In this document: positions 34,077-42,717 of the stretch, in pieces
How positions within the stretch are numbered: the stretch's first letter is position 1
Layout: the number at the start of each line of letters is the position of its first letter
Assembly (NCBI GenBank): GCA_035441325.1
Contig: DAOROA010000017.1
Coordinates: 14,052 to 78,051, forward strand
Length of the DNA: 64,000 nt
Reading direction: 5' to 3'
DNA from: Competibacter_A sp002352125
GTDB lineage: Bacteria > Pseudomonadota > Gammaproteobacteria > Competibacterales > Competibacteraceae
Notes under the pieces: model-generated
What the model was told of the DNA's origin: nothing
The model's input: only the letters and a program-made list of their open reading frames with translations
The model's database searches: none
Position numbers and translations under genes: made by a program

Positions 34077-34570
34077 GGCGCGGTGTGCAGAATCAGTTGC
34101 AAGGGCTCGGGACCGGTGAGCCGGATGTGGCTGCCGGGGGGTAGTTCCAGCCTGGAGCCGGCCACATGCGCTTCGATCGGCAGCTCCCGGCCACCGCGAT
34201 CCACCAGTACCGCCAACAACACCGAAGCGGGCCGGCCGTAATCGAACAGTTCGTTCAGCGCAGCGCGGATGGTGCGGCCGGTGTACAGCACGTCGTCGAT
34301 CAGCACGAGATGGCGGCCGTCTACGTCGAACGGCAGCTCCGAGGGACGAACCTGCGGATTGACGCCGATCCGGCTGAAATCGTCGCGATAGAAGGAAATG
34401 TCCAGTTGGCCGAGCGGGGTTGCAAGACCGAGCCGCTGCCGCAGCCGCTCGGCGACCCAGACGCCACCGGTGTGAATGCCGACCAAGGCGGGGTCGGCGA
34501 TGCCGCGTCGGGCCAGCAATTCCCGCAATTGCACGGCCATCGCTTCGATCAGGAATTCGGCGTCGCGCAC
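34073..34570 (-). CDS. pyrR: Bifunctional pyrimidine regulator/uracil phosphoribosyltransferase PyrR
   Basis: About 165 residues from GTG 34570. The PRPP-binding motif VLIDDVLYTGRTIRAAL is at about residues 93-109; GIHTGGVWVAERL and DISFYRDDFSRIG are further PyrR features. In Firmicutes PyrR attenuates pyr mRNA; in gammaproteobacteria its regulatory role is less clear. It overlaps ruvX by 22 bp and pyrB by 4 bp. The frame extends further upstream inside ruvX without a good start. Confidence 0.92.
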   Translation of the reverse strand: MRDAEFLIEAMAVQLRELLARRGIADPALVGIHTGGVWVAERLRQRLGLATPLGQLDISFYRDDFSRIGVNPQVRPSELPFDVDGRHLVLIDDVLYTGRTIRAALNELFDYGRPASVLLAVLVDRGGRELPIEAHVAGSRLELPPGSHIRLTGPEPLQLILHTAP

Positions 34571-35046
34571 GATGCGAGGCTCCGTCGTTGGTTGAACCAG
34601 CTTTCCAGGATAACGGCCGCCGCCTCGGCATCCAGCGCGGTATCGCTTTTGCGGCGGTTGGTGGCAGCAGCTTCGAACTGTCGTTGCTCGGCTTCCCAGG
34701 AAGACAATCGCTCGTCGATGGTGGTCACCGGCAGGCGAAATCGCCCGTGCAACTGGCGACCGAAGCGCAGCGCGGCTTCGGTCACGGCGCTGGCGGTGCC
34801 GTCGGCGTGGCGCGGTACGCCCACGACCAGCAGATCCGGCCGCCACTCGGCGATCAGCCGGCCGATGGCGTCCCAATCGGGGCGTTGCCGCCGAACCGGC
34901 AGAGTACGGAGGGGACGGGCGGAGCCGGTGATCCCCTCGCCGACCGCGACGCCGATGCGGAGCCGGCCGAAGTCGAAACCCATCGCCACCCGGCAGGACG
35001 AGAAATCGCTCGCCGGTTCCAATCCGCGATCAGGCGTGGCCGGCAT
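34549..35046 (-). CDS. ruvX: Putative Holliday junction resolvase / pre-16S rRNA nuclease RuvX (YqgF)
   Basis: 165 residues, RNase H-like fold. MGFDFGRLRIGVAVGE carries the first catalytic Asp, LLVVGVPRHADGTAS the second region, and IDERLSSWEAE plus the late DAEAAAVILESW acidic residues complete the site. A ~20-residue N-terminal extension precedes the usual start. It overlaps algH by 17 bp and pyrR by 22 bp, the conserved algH-ruvX-pyrR order. Confidence 0.94.
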   Translation of the reverse strand: MPATPDRGLEPASDFSSCRVAMGFDFGRLRIGVAVGEGITGSARPLRTLPVRRQRPDWDAIGRLIAEWRPDLLVVGVPRHADGTASAVTEAALRFGRQLHGRFRLPVTTIDERLSSWEAEQRQFEAAATNRRKSDTALDAEAAAVILESWFNQRRSLASCATPNS

Positions 35047-35593
35047 CGGAGGACAGCAGATTCAGGTCGACTCCCAGCAGGGCGGCGGCGGCCGACCAGC
35101 GCTGGTCGCTGGGTTTGTAGAACAGGATGTCGAGATCGGCCGGAGTCGATAGCCATGCGTTGTCCGCCAGTTCTTGCTCCAGTTGTCCCGGCCCCCAGCC
35201 GGCGTAGCCGAGCGCGACCAGGAGGTGTTCCGGACCTTCGTTGCGCGCCACCGCTTGCAGGATATCGCGGGAGGTCGTGATACCGATTTGTTCGGTAACG
35301 CGGAGCGTGGCGCCCCATTGCCCGATCGGGCTGTGGATGACGAAACCCTGCTCCGGCTGGACCGGCCCGCCCTGGTATACGGGCAAAGCAGCCAGATCGG
35401 ATCGGTCGGTGACGATTTGCAGGTGTTCCAACAATTGCCCGAGCGACAAATGCAATGGCCGATTGATGACCAATCCCAGCGCACCGCTGGCGTTATGCTC
35501 GCTAATGTAGGTGACCGTCTGAAAAAAGTTCGGATCGGCCAGCGTCGGCATGGCGATCAGGAACTGGTTGGTCAGATAGGTGGTTTCGGACAT
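35030..35593 (-). CDS. algH: UPF0301/AlgH (YqgE) family protein
   Basis: 187 residues from ATG 35593, giving SETTYLTNQFLIAMP, which lines up with known AlgH starts. Family segments: MPTLADPNFFQTVTYISEHN, ALGLVINRPL and ALGYAGWGPGQLE. Its function is unclear; it was named from alginate regulation in Pseudomonas. ATGs at 35599 and 35614 are in frame, but a sigma-70-like -10 box ends at 35600, so only 35593 could be on the transcript, and then it would be at the very 5' end. Confidence 0.9.
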   Translation of the reverse strand: MSETTYLTNQFLIAMPTLADPNFFQTVTYISEHNASGALGLVINRPLHLSLGQLLEHLQIVTDRSDLAALPVYQGGPVQPEQGFVIHSPIGQWGATLRVTEQIGITTSRDILQAVARNEGPEHLLVALGYAGWGPGQLEQELADNAWLSTPADLDILFYKPSDQRWSAAAALLGVDLNLLSSDAGHA

Positions 35594-35599
35594 GGCCAT

Positions 35600-35628
35600 A
35601 GTATCGGAATTCACCGGTTTCTTGACAA
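35600..35628 (-). promoter_or_regulatory. Predicted sigma-70 promoter of algH
   Basis: On the minus strand TTGTCA (35628-35623), 17 bp, then GATACT (35605-35600). Spacing is ideal and the -35 matches 5 of 6. The expected start of transcription, about 7 nt beyond the -10, falls at 35593, the A of the algH ATG. Confidence 0.55.
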
Positions 35629-35654
35629 GCGGCCGACGGTCGCACCCCGTGGCA

Positions 35655-35680
35655 TCGGCTAGCGATTGCCGCTAGCCCGA
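35655..35680 (-). other. Hairpin downstream of trpE
   Basis: Perfect 8-bp inverted repeat GGCTAGCG / CGCTAGCC (35657-35664 with 35670-35677) with a 5-nt loop, extendable with one bulge. It lies about 100 bp after the trpE stop. No T-run follows, so intrinsic termination is doubtful; it may protect the mRNA end. Confidence 0.4.
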
Positions 35681-35774
35681 TCACGGCGGGGCGATCGTGG
35701 TCAGGCGAGCATGGCGAATCGACCGATCATCCCGCCGGGTTCGGTCCACCGCGGCGTCGGCCAAACCGATCGCA

Positions 35775-37280
35775 TCATTCCTTCTCGCCCACCGTCTGCG
35801 GTTCGTCCAAACCCCGCTCGGCCAACGCTGCCGCCCGGAACAAGGCGCGACCCTTGTTCATGGTCTCCTCCCACTCGCTCGCGGGAACCGAATCGGCGAC
35901 GATACCGGCGCCGACTTGAACATGCAGCATTTCATCCTTGAGTACAGCGGTGCGAATGGCGATGGCGGTATCCATGTTGCCGGACCACGACAAGTAACCG
36001 ACCGCCCCGGCGTAGATGCCGCGCTTGACCGGCTCCAGCTCGTCGATGATTTCCATGGCCCGAATCTTGGGTGCGCCGCTGACCGTGCCAGCCGGGAAAG
36101 TCGCCCGCAGCGCGTCCATCGCGGTTAGGCCGGAACGCAAGTGGCCGGTAACGTTCGAGACGATGTGCATGACGTGCGAATAGCGTTCGATCACCATCTT
36201 CTCGGTCAAGCGGACGCTGCCGGTCTCGCTGACCCGGCCCACGTCGTTGCGGCCCAGATCGATCAGCATCAAATGTTCCGCCAGTTCCTTGGGATCGGCC
36301 AACAGTTCGGCCTCCAATGCCTGATCCTGCTCCTCGGTGGCGCCGCGCTGGCGAGTGCCGGCGATGGGCCGCACCGTCAACAGACCATCCTCCAGCCGCA
36401 TTAGGATCTCCGGCGAGGAGCCAACGATGTGCAACTCGCCCAGATTCAGGAAGTACATGTAGGGCGATGGATTCAGGCCGCGCAACGCCCGGTACAAATC
36501 CAGCGGCGCGGCCCGAAACGGCGCCGAAAGCCGTTGCGAGGGTACGACCTGCATGCAATCGCCGGCCAGAATGTACTCCTTGATCCGCTCGACCGCGTTT
36601 TCGAATCCCTGCTGGGTAAAGCCGGAGACGAATTCGATCTCCCGCGCGGCCGGCTGGGGACGGCGCGGCGCATACAGCGAGCGCGGCGCCCGCAACAGTT
36701 CGCTCCATTCGTCCAAACGTTGCTGCGCGCGGGAGTAGGCCCGCTCCACCGCCGGGTCTACCAGGGTGATCAGATAAAGCCGTCCGGCCAAATTATCGAA
36801 CACCACCACATCCTCGGAAACCAGCAGCAAAATGTCTGGGTTGTCCAGCGGATCGGGGTTGGGACAACGGGCCAGCTTGGGCTCGATGTAGCGGATGGTG
36901 TCGTAGCCGAAATAGCCGACCAGACCGCCGATGAAGCGCGGTAGCCCCTCCCCCGTCGCCGGTACCCGGTAGCGGTTTTGAAACTCCTGGAGCCAGGCCA
37001 GCGGATCGGGACAATCCAGCGACTCGACGATTTCGCCGGCGTGTTCGACGGTCACGCGCTGGCCGCGCACCCGGACGATCTTGCGGCAAGGCAGACCGAT
37101 GATGGAATAGCGGCCCCATTTCTCGCCGCCCTGCACCGATTCCAGTAAATAGCTGTACGGTGCATCGGCCAGTTTAAGATAGGTGCTCAGTGGCGTATCG
37201 AGGTCGGCCAGCACTTCGCGGGCGACCGGAATCCGGTTGAAACCTTGCTCGACCAAGCGTTGAAAACTGTTCTGGTTCAT
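35775..37280 (-). CDS. trpE: Anthranilate synthase component I
   Basis: 501 residues. The N-terminal regulatory domain has the tryptophan-binding type segment YLLESVQGGEKWGRYSIIG (in part), and the chorismate domain has GSSPEILMRL, IAGTRQRG, AEHLMLIDLGRND and FPAGTVSGAPKIRAMEIID. It converts chorismate to anthranilate with TrpG. The order rpe-gph-trpE is the conserved proteobacterial one; trpG is not in the window. There are 132 bp upstream of the gene but no obvious Trp-rich leader peptide. Confidence 0.97.
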   Translation of the reverse strand: MNQNSFQRLVEQGFNRIPVAREVLADLDTPLSTYLKLADAPYSYLLESVQGGEKWGRYSIIGLPCRKIVRVRGQRVTVEHAGEIVESLDCPDPLAWLQEFQNRYRVPATGEGLPRFIGGLVGYFGYDTIRYIEPKLARCPNPDPLDNPDILLLVSEDVVVFDNLAGRLYLITLVDPAVERAYSRAQQRLDEWSELLRAPRSLYAPRRPQPAAREIEFVSGFTQQGFENAVERIKEYILAGDCMQVVPSQRLSAPFRAAPLDLYRALRGLNPSPYMYFLNLGELHIVGSSPEILMRLEDGLLTVRPIAGTRQRGATEEQDQALEAELLADPKELAEHLMLIDLGRNDVGRVSETGSVRLTEKMVIERYSHVMHIVSNVTGHLRSGLTAMDALRATFPAGTVSGAPKIRAMEIIDELEPVKRGIYAGAVGYLSWSGNMDTAIAIRTAVLKDEMLHVQVGAGIVADSVPASEWEETMNKGRALFRAAALAERGLDEPQTVGEKE

Positions 37281-37412
37281 GGCGATTACGGACTTTCCTA
37301 AACGGCGTAAACGAAAGGGTGACGCGAATCGGGATGCTGCGATTCTAGCCGCGCCATCGGAAGTCCGGGGCTGGTTTCGGGCAGGTGAAGCGAGGAGAAA
37401 AACGAGGAGACA

Positions 37413-38090
37413 TCAAGCGGCCTTGCTCAGCAGGGGAAACAATTCCGCGATGGAACCGATCACGGCATCCGGCCGGGCTTCGCGGATATCGCGGCCGTGA
37501 TTGTAGCCGTAAGGGACGCATACCACCGGACAACCGGCGTTGCGGGCGGCGCCCACATCGTTGAGCGAATCGCCGACCATCAAGCCCCGGCCGATAGGTA
37601 CATCCAAACGTTCGGCGCAAAGCAGCAGCGCATCCGGTGCGGGCTTGGGGCGGGGAATGCACTCGCCGCCGACCACCGTGGCAAAAAAATGGCCGATACC
37701 CAGTTGTTCCAGCAGAGGCAAGGCGAACTCGGCCGGTTTGTTGGTCACGCAGGCCATCGGGAATCCGGCATCGCGCAGTTCGGCCAGACCCTCGCGCGCA
37801 CCGGGGTACAGTTCGCTGTAGACGCTGATGTGGTCGGCGTAGGCAGCCTTGTACAGCGGTTTGGCGCGGGCGAACAATTCCGGCTCGGCGCGTCCGGCCA
37901 TGTCGTCGGTCAGAGCGCGGTGGATCAGGTTGTCCATGCCGTTGCCGACCCAAGCGCGGACTTGCGCTTCTTCGCGTGCCGGCAAACCCAGTTGCCGCAG
38001 CATGACGTTCACCGCTGCGGTCAGATCGGGCACGCTGTCCACCAGCGTGCCATCGAGATCGAAGAAAATGGCGGCGATATTCTCGAACAT
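37413..38090 (-). CDS. gph: Phosphoglycolate phosphatase
   Basis: 225 residues, HAD superfamily. Motif I is FFDLDGTLVDS near residue 10 with the nucleophilic Asp, motif II VTNKP (about 118), the lysine in PKPAPDALL and motif IV MVGDSLNDV. It hydrolyses 2-phosphoglycolate formed from DNA repair or oxygenation. It starts 3 bp after the rpe stop. Confidence 0.94.
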   Translation of the reverse strand: MFENIAAIFFDLDGTLVDSVPDLTAAVNVMLRQLGLPAREEAQVRAWVGNGMDNLIHRALTDDMAGRAEPELFARAKPLYKAAYADHISVYSELYPGAREGLAELRDAGFPMACVTNKPAEFALPLLEQLGIGHFFATVVGGECIPRPKPAPDALLLCAERLDVPIGRGLMVGDSLNDVGAARNAGCPVVCVPYGYNHGRDIREARPDAVIGSIAELFPLLSKAA

Positions 38091-38093
38091 GAT

Positions 38094-38768
38094 TCAGCAG
38101 TCGGCCTTGGCGAGCTCCGCACGCATGGCGGCGATGGTGGCACGGTAGTCGGGCGTGTTGAAGATGGCGGAACCGGCGACGAAAGTATCGGCGCCAGCTT
38201 CGGCGATGGCGCGAATATTGTCGATCTTCACCCCGCCGTCCACTTCCAGGCGGATCGAATAGCCGCCATCGTCGATCATCCGGCGGACCTCGCGCAACTT
38301 TTTCAGGGTACCGTTGATGAAACTCTGGCCGCCAAAGCCGGGATTGACCGCCATCAATAGCACCATGTCCACCTTGTCCATGACGTACTTGAGATATTCG
38401 AGCGGCGTGGCGGGGTTGAACACCAACCCGGACTTGCAGCCGCAATCGCGGATGATTTGCAGGCTGCGGTCGATGTGTTCGCTGGCCTCGGGATGGAAGG
38501 TGATATAGCTGGCACCGGCGGCGGCGAAATCGGGGATGATGCGGTCCACCGGCTTGACCATCAGATGGGCGTCGATGGGCGCGGTGACGCCGTGTTTGCG
38601 CAGCGCTTCGCAGACGATGGGGCCCACGGTCAGGTTAGGTACGTAATGGTTGTCCATCACGTCGAAATGGACAAGGTCCGCGCCCGCTGCCAGCACGGCA
38701 TCGACTTCTTCGCCGAGCCGGGCGAAGTCGGCAGATAGGATCGACGGCGCGATCAGATAATCTCGCAT
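38094..38768 (-). CDS. rpe: Ribulose-phosphate 3-epimerase
   Basis: 224 residues from ATG 38768. TIM barrel with IAPSILSADFARLGEEV, HFDVMDNHYVPNLTVGP, metal/acid residues in AHLMVKPVDR, VNPGFGGQSF and VDGGVKIDNI. It interconverts ribulose-5-P and xylulose-5-P, supplying the transketolase encoded at 45 kb. The open frame reaches 39017 without ribosome-site support. Confidence 0.96.
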   Translation of the reverse strand: MRDYLIAPSILSADFARLGEEVDAVLAAGADLVHFDVMDNHYVPNLTVGPIVCEALRKHGVTAPIDAHLMVKPVDRIIPDFAAAGASYITFHPEASEHIDRSLQIIRDCGCKSGLVFNPATPLEYLKYVMDKVDMVLLMAVNPGFGGQSFINGTLKKLREVRRMIDDGGYSIRLEVDGGVKIDNIRAIAEAGADTFVAGSAIFNTPDYRATIAAMRAELAKADC

Positions 38769-38893
38769 AGTTGATCTCGGAGCGGTCTCGCGAGTTACAA
38801 GGACCGCGAGAAAATCAAACTGTACCCGAATAGCCGGGACTTGGCCAACGCCCCAAGCGAGTTGGCTCGACGAAGCATGCGCGACCGAAGCGG

Positions 38894-39433
38894 TCAGCTC
38901 AGCCGTTGGAGTACCCGTTCCCGAAATTGGATCGCGGCTTGTGGATCGGGAATTTCGTCGGCCAAAGCGTCGATGGCAGCAGCCAGGTTGGTCGCGACAC
39001 GAAAATGATCGGCGCAAACCAAACTGGCGATGGGCCCAATAAACTCTTTGAGCGCCTGCTCTAGGATTGTCTTTGCAGTGGCCGTCAAGAGCAAATGCGA
39101 TGATTCCCGGACACGTTGGGATGGCGTGTTGTCCAGATTAGCGCCTTCTAAAATGGCCAATATGTCAGGAGTGGGTGGCAAAGTCATGTGGACAGGCGGT
39201 TGCGCGCCTACCGTGAAAGCAATATTGGCGCTGTCGATGCCGAGCACAAGAGGAATTGCATCGATGCCTTGCTTTTTCTGGGCTTGCAAAAAAACGATTT
39301 TGCCGCTTTGCAGGTTAATTTGGCACAACAACTGGCCTTTGCTGAGGATATACAGGATGCCGGTTTGCTTTTCCTGACACAATTTACGCAGACGGGCAAT
39401 GATGGTCGATAAAGATAAGGACTGTTGAAACAT
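38894..39433 (-). CDS. PATAN/DUF4388-like regulatory protein, function unknown
   Basis: 179 residues from ATG 39433; an in-frame ATG at 39481 would add 16. The first ~75 residues (LSTIIARLRKLCQEKQTG, LYILSKGQLLCQINL, GKIVFLQAQKK) resemble the DUF4388/PATAN domain used in signalling proteins to bind response-regulator partners. Residues ~110-179 form a helical domain with LEQALKEFIGPIASLVCADHF that I do not recognise. No membrane segment. It follows the haem-HAMP gene by 70 bp on the same strand, so the two may act together. Assignment to the domain is by pattern only. Confidence 0.65.
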   Translation of the reverse strand: MFQQSLSLSTIIARLRKLCQEKQTGILYILSKGQLLCQINLQSGKIVFLQAQKKQGIDAIPLVLGIDSANIAFTVGAQPPVHMTLPPTPDILAILEGANLDNTPSQRVRESSHLLLTATAKTILEQALKEFIGPIASLVCADHFRVATNLAAAIDALADEIPDPQAAIQFRERVLQRLS

Positions 39434-39503
39434 GGTGGGCGTCTCGGGCAAATTTCGCCGGAGCGCGGAATACCGATCCATCGATCCCGCGCTTCTCTAG
39501 CAG

Positions 39504-40406
39504 TTACGACAAAGTCTTGCGCAGCCGATTCATGGCGACTACGACGCTGTTGCGCAACAGACCGATCGCGTGCTGCACGTTATCCACTTCGTCGCGGCTG
39601 CCCGGATTGTCTTTCAGCGGCAAATCCAGCTCGCCTTGAGCGATACGCTCGGTGACCGATGCCAAGCCCTTCAATCTCTTGATAATCGCCTTGTGGGTAA
39701 AAAAGAAGTTCAGCAAAAATGCCAGCGTGATCAAGCCGACGGTGTAAGGATTCAAGAAGGTTAGCAATACATCGGCCACGGTCATGTCCGGCAGCTTGAC
39801 GCCGATGATGCCGCGCACGTCGCCGACCTTGTAGCCGAAGGCTCGTTTGTCACCGTATTTCGCGATCACTTCCGCCGGTGCGTCCTTGGGATCGCCGTGG
39901 CATTTCAAGCAAGATTCCTGCACGAAAATTGGCCGGCTATAGCGATAAAAATTGTTTTCGAACGCCTCGTTGTATTTGAGAGATGAGTTGGCCTTGAAGG
40001 CCCGAATCGAATCGCTTTCGAAGCGGTCCGGAGCGTTGGCCGGGTTACGGTATTCGTCGCTGGTTACGCGAAAGGTGGCTCGGGTTGCGGTTTTGCTGAC
40101 GATTTCGGACAATTCCCGGGTTGCTAGCGCCGGATTTTTAGAGAAAAACTCCATGGTGTTATCGCTGTTAGCACGCTTGCCGAGATAATCGCGGAAATCG
40201 GGCGCCAAATGATCGACCCAAACCACGCCGGTGTTGGCCACCCACGCACGAAAAGCGAGAACTTGCTCGGCCGAAGCCATGGCCTCATTTCGTAACTGAT
40301 TGGTTTTCATGGCATAAATGCCAATAAAAAGTCCTGTAACGATCAAAGCTAACGTCAAAACAAAAACTAGAGAATATTTGAGCTGGATGCTCCACTTAGC
40401 AAACAT
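39504..40406 (-). CDS. Membrane c-type haem (Tll0287-like/DUF3365) HAMP protein
   Basis: 300 residues. Two membrane helices (residues ~9-31 and ~213-236) enclose a periplasmic Tll0287-like domain with one haem-attachment motif CLKCHG (Cys166, Cys169, His170). A HAMP-like region (about 237-290, including VTERIAQGELDLPL and DEVDNVQHAIGLL) follows and the protein then ends. No kinase, GGDEF or methyl-accepting domain is present, so it looks like a sensor input that must signal through a partner. A strong AAAGGAG site precedes the ATG. Upstream DNA (40407-40590) is AT-richer. Confidence 0.85.
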   Translation of the reverse strand: MFAKWSIQLKYSLVFVLTLALIVTGLFIGIYAMKTNQLRNEAMASAEQVLAFRAWVANTGVVWVDHLAPDFRDYLGKRANSDNTMEFFSKNPALATRELSEIVSKTATRATFRVTSDEYRNPANAPDRFESDSIRAFKANSSLKYNEAFENNFYRYSRPIFVQESCLKCHGDPKDAPAEVIAKYGDKRAFGYKVGDVRGIIGVKLPDMTVADVLLTFLNPYTVGLITLAFLLNFFFTHKAIIKRLKGLASVTERIAQGELDLPLKDNPGSRDEVDNVQHAIGLLRNSVVVAMNRLRKTLS

Positions 40407-40592
40407 TGATAGAAACTCCTTTGGATATTCTGCTCGTCAAACAAAGCTAATCGGTTTTGGCCGGCTCCGCCGCTCCGCCAATTTTCGGTCGCATTGGCCA
40501 GCAAATTTAATAAATGCAAAATATGTACTAATTTTTCCTGCTTTCGTGCACAAAACTTTGCGGTGGCCGTACAGATTTAAAGGTTAGTTAGG

Positions 40593-41447
40593 TCACGAGC
40601 CAGCCGCGAAGAACGGCGCCAGCAGCCGAGCGCAGGGTTTTGGATCTTCCAGGTGAGGATGATGCCCGCCGGGCAGGATATGCACCGTTAGCTTGGCGAT
40701 ACGGGCATAGCGTTCCTGCATGTAGGCCCGCTTGACCAAGTAGCCATCCGCCCCGCAAATCAGCAGCGCGGGCGCTTCGATGCGCTCCATGTAAGCGAGG
40801 ATTTGTGGCTCGCTCAGATAGAGAGGCGAGACGAACCGCAGCCGGGGATCGGTGCGCCAGCCGTAACCCTCGCCGACGGGCTGAATGCTGCGACCGACCA
40901 GCGTTTCCGCCGCCGTCCAAGACAAACCGCTGGCCTCGCAACGCGCCCGAATCGCAGCTTCGAGATTCGGATAAAGCGGCGGACGCTTGCGCGGTAGCCC
41001 GTTCATCTGCTCGATAGCCTTACCCAGGTTGGTCGGACCGTCGGCGGGATTGCTGGTCGGCGGCCCTAAACCTTCGATCATCGCCACTTGGGTGATTCGA
41101 TCCGGCAGAATCCCGGCCACGAAACTGACGATGCCCCCGCCCAGGGAATGGCCGAGCAACGCGAAGCGTCCCCAGCCCAACGCGTCGGCAGCGGCGACAA
41201 CGTCGGGAACAAAATCGACAAAATGGTAGTAAACCCCCGGCGGTCGAGGGTCGGAACGACCGTGCCCCGGCAGATCCAACGCGACCAGCCGCACGCCGGG
41301 CAAGAGGGGGGCCAGCGCGTCGAAGCTAGCGGCATTGTCGAGCCAGCCGTGCAGCGCTAACACCGGGACGCCGTCCGCTGGTCCCCAGACCCGAGCGGCC
41401 AGCCGCAAATACGGCGTCCGCAACTCCAGTTCCGCTGGCGTCGACAC
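40593..41447 (-). CDS. Alpha/beta hydrolase
   Basis: 284 residues from GTG 41447. The oxyanion segment is ALHGWLDNAASFD, the nucleophile Ser lies in GHSLGGGIVS (about residue 98), the acid in LLICGADGYLV and the histidine in PGGHHPHLEDP. Substrate unknown; the fold covers esterases, epoxide hydrolases and similar enzymes. It starts 6 bp after the monooxygenase gene and probably shares its transcript with ubiC-ubiA. Confidence 0.88.
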   Translation of the reverse strand: MSTPAELELRTPYLRLAARVWGPADGVPVLALHGWLDNAASFDALAPLLPGVRLVALDLPGHGRSDPRPPGVYYHFVDFVPDVVAAADALGWGRFALLGHSLGGGIVSFVAGILPDRITQVAMIEGLGPPTSNPADGPTNLGKAIEQMNGLPRKRPPLYPNLEAAIRARCEASGLSWTAAETLVGRSIQPVGEGYGWRTDPRLRFVSPLYLSEPQILAYMERIEAPALLICGADGYLVKRAYMQERYARIAKLTVHILPGGHHPHLEDPKPCARLLAPFFAAGS

Positions 41448-41453
41448 CGCGCT

Positions 41454-41777
41454 TCAAACGCCTGGTGGATAATCCCAACCTGGGTCAGCCGGGAACAGGT
41501 TAGCGTACTTCGCGCTGCTGCGCGGTTCGGCCATCATCTCGGCCACCGCGTCGCGCCAGCGGGCGTAATGGACGGTTTCCTTGTGCTGGACGGTGGCTTC
41601 GACCGTGCGATAGACCTCGACCAGCACGAACCGGGTCGGGTCATCGGTCTGTTGGACGACATCGAAACGAGCGATGCCGGGCTCCAGAATGCTATTGCAG
41701 GCATTCTCCAGCGAAGCGGCCTTGAATGCCTCGACGCATTCCGGTTTGACGTGGACGAAAACATGAACGATCAACAT
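41454..41777 (-). CDS. Antibiotic biosynthesis monooxygenase (ABM/YgiN-like) domain protein
   Basis: 107 residues from ATG 41777. A single dimeric alpha/beta-barrel ABM domain: IVHVFVHVKPECVEAF, LEPGIARFDVVQQTDDPTRFVLVEVY in part and the HxxxxHY segment KETVHYARWRD. Proteins of this size include quinol monooxygenases and the autoinducer-degrading LsrG type; the exact reaction is open. It lies between ubiA and the hydrolase; the ubi neighbours make a quinone-related role attractive but unproven. Confidence 0.85.
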   Translation of the reverse strand: MLIVHVFVHVKPECVEAFKAASLENACNSILEPGIARFDVVQQTDDPTRFVLVEVYRTVEATVQHKETVHYARWRDAVAEMMAEPRSSAKYANLFPADPGWDYPPGV

Positions 41778-41796
41778 GGATTTTCCTCCCTTGATA

Positions 41797-41834
41797 GAAC
41801 CTCTCCCACGGAGGAGAGAGTTGGGCTGAGGGCG
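41797..41834. repeat. Dispersed CTCTCC...GGAGAG palindromic element
   Basis: ACCTCTCC / GGAGAGAGTTGGGCTGAGGG in two parts forms a 6-bp perfect stem (41801-41806 with 41813-41818) with the tail GTTGGGCTGAGGGC. This resembles the widespread proteobacterial short intergenic repeat that reads CCCTCTCCC...GGGAGAGGGTTGGGGTGAGGG. It sits directly between ubiA and the monooxygenase gene. Confidence 0.5.
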
Positions 41835-41835
41835 T

Positions 41836-42717
41836 TCAAGGCAACCCCGTCGGCAGATAATCCAGCAGCAGGCCACAGAAAATGACCAGCCCAAAACCGT
41901 TGTTGTTGAGAAACGCCTTGAAACATTCGGCCGGGTCGCGGTCGCGGATCAGGTATTGCTGGTACAGCGCGAACCACGCCGCCACGAACAAAGCGAGATA
42001 ATAAATCCAGCCTCGACCGGTTAGCAGCCCGACGACGGCCAGCACGCCCAGCAGCAGCAATTGCAAATAGCCGACGATCTGTTTATCCCGTTTGCCAAAC
42101 AGGATGGCAGTGGATTTGACTCCGATCTTGAGGTCGTCTTCTCGATCCACCATCGCGTATTGCGTATCGTAAACCGCCGACCAGATCACGTTCGCGAAAA
42201 ACAGGCACCAAGCGGTCGCGGGCAGCGAGTCGGTCACCGCCGCGTAGGCCATCGGAATGCCCCAGCCAAACGCCGCACCGAGATGGAATTGGGGAAAGTG
42301 GTGGAACCGTTTCATGAGGGGGTAGCTGACGGCCAGCGCCAGACCGACGAAAGACAGTTCGACGGTCAACGCATTCTGCGTCAGCACCAAGGCAAAAGCC
42401 AATAAACACAGCACGACCGCGAGGCTCGTCGCCTCGCCTAGCTTGACTCGGCCCGCCGCCAGCGGTCGGTCGCGGGTACGGGCGACGTGCGGATCGAAGT
42501 CGCGGTCGACGATATCGTTCATGATGCAGCCAGCCGAGCGCATCAGCCCCACGCCCAGCACGAAAACGAGCACGGTGCCGCGCGGCGGCTGGCCGCTTCC
42601 GGCGAGCCAAAGCGCCCATAAAGTTGGCCACAATAGCAAGTAAATACCGATGGGGCGATGCAAGCGCATCAGCAAAGCGTATTCGCGCAAGCGATTTTCG
42701 AAGCGGTCGATGTTCAT
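41836..42717 (-). CDS. ubiA: 4-hydroxybenzoate octaprenyltransferase
   Basis: 293 residues from ATG 42717, with about eight or nine membrane helices. The two Asp-rich prenyl diphosphate motifs are NDIVDRDFDPHVARTRDRPL (in part, about residue 68) and YDTQYAMVDREDDLKIG (about 190). It attaches the polyprenyl tail to 4-hydroxybenzoate in ubiquinone synthesis. It overlaps ubiC by 4 bp. Confidence 0.96.
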   Translation of the reverse strand: MNIDRFENRLREYALLMRLHRPIGIYLLLWPTLWALWLAGSGQPPRGTVLVFVLGVGLMRSAGCIMNDIVDRDFDPHVARTRDRPLAAGRVKLGEATSLAVVLCLLAFALVLTQNALTVELSFVGLALAVSYPLMKRFHHFPQFHLGAAFGWGIPMAYAAVTDSLPATAWCLFFANVIWSAVYDTQYAMVDREDDLKIGVKSTAILFGKRDKQIVGYLQLLLLGVLAVVGLLTGRGWIYYLALFVAAWFALYQQYLIRDRDPAECFKAFLNNNGFGLVIFCGLLLDYLPTGLP

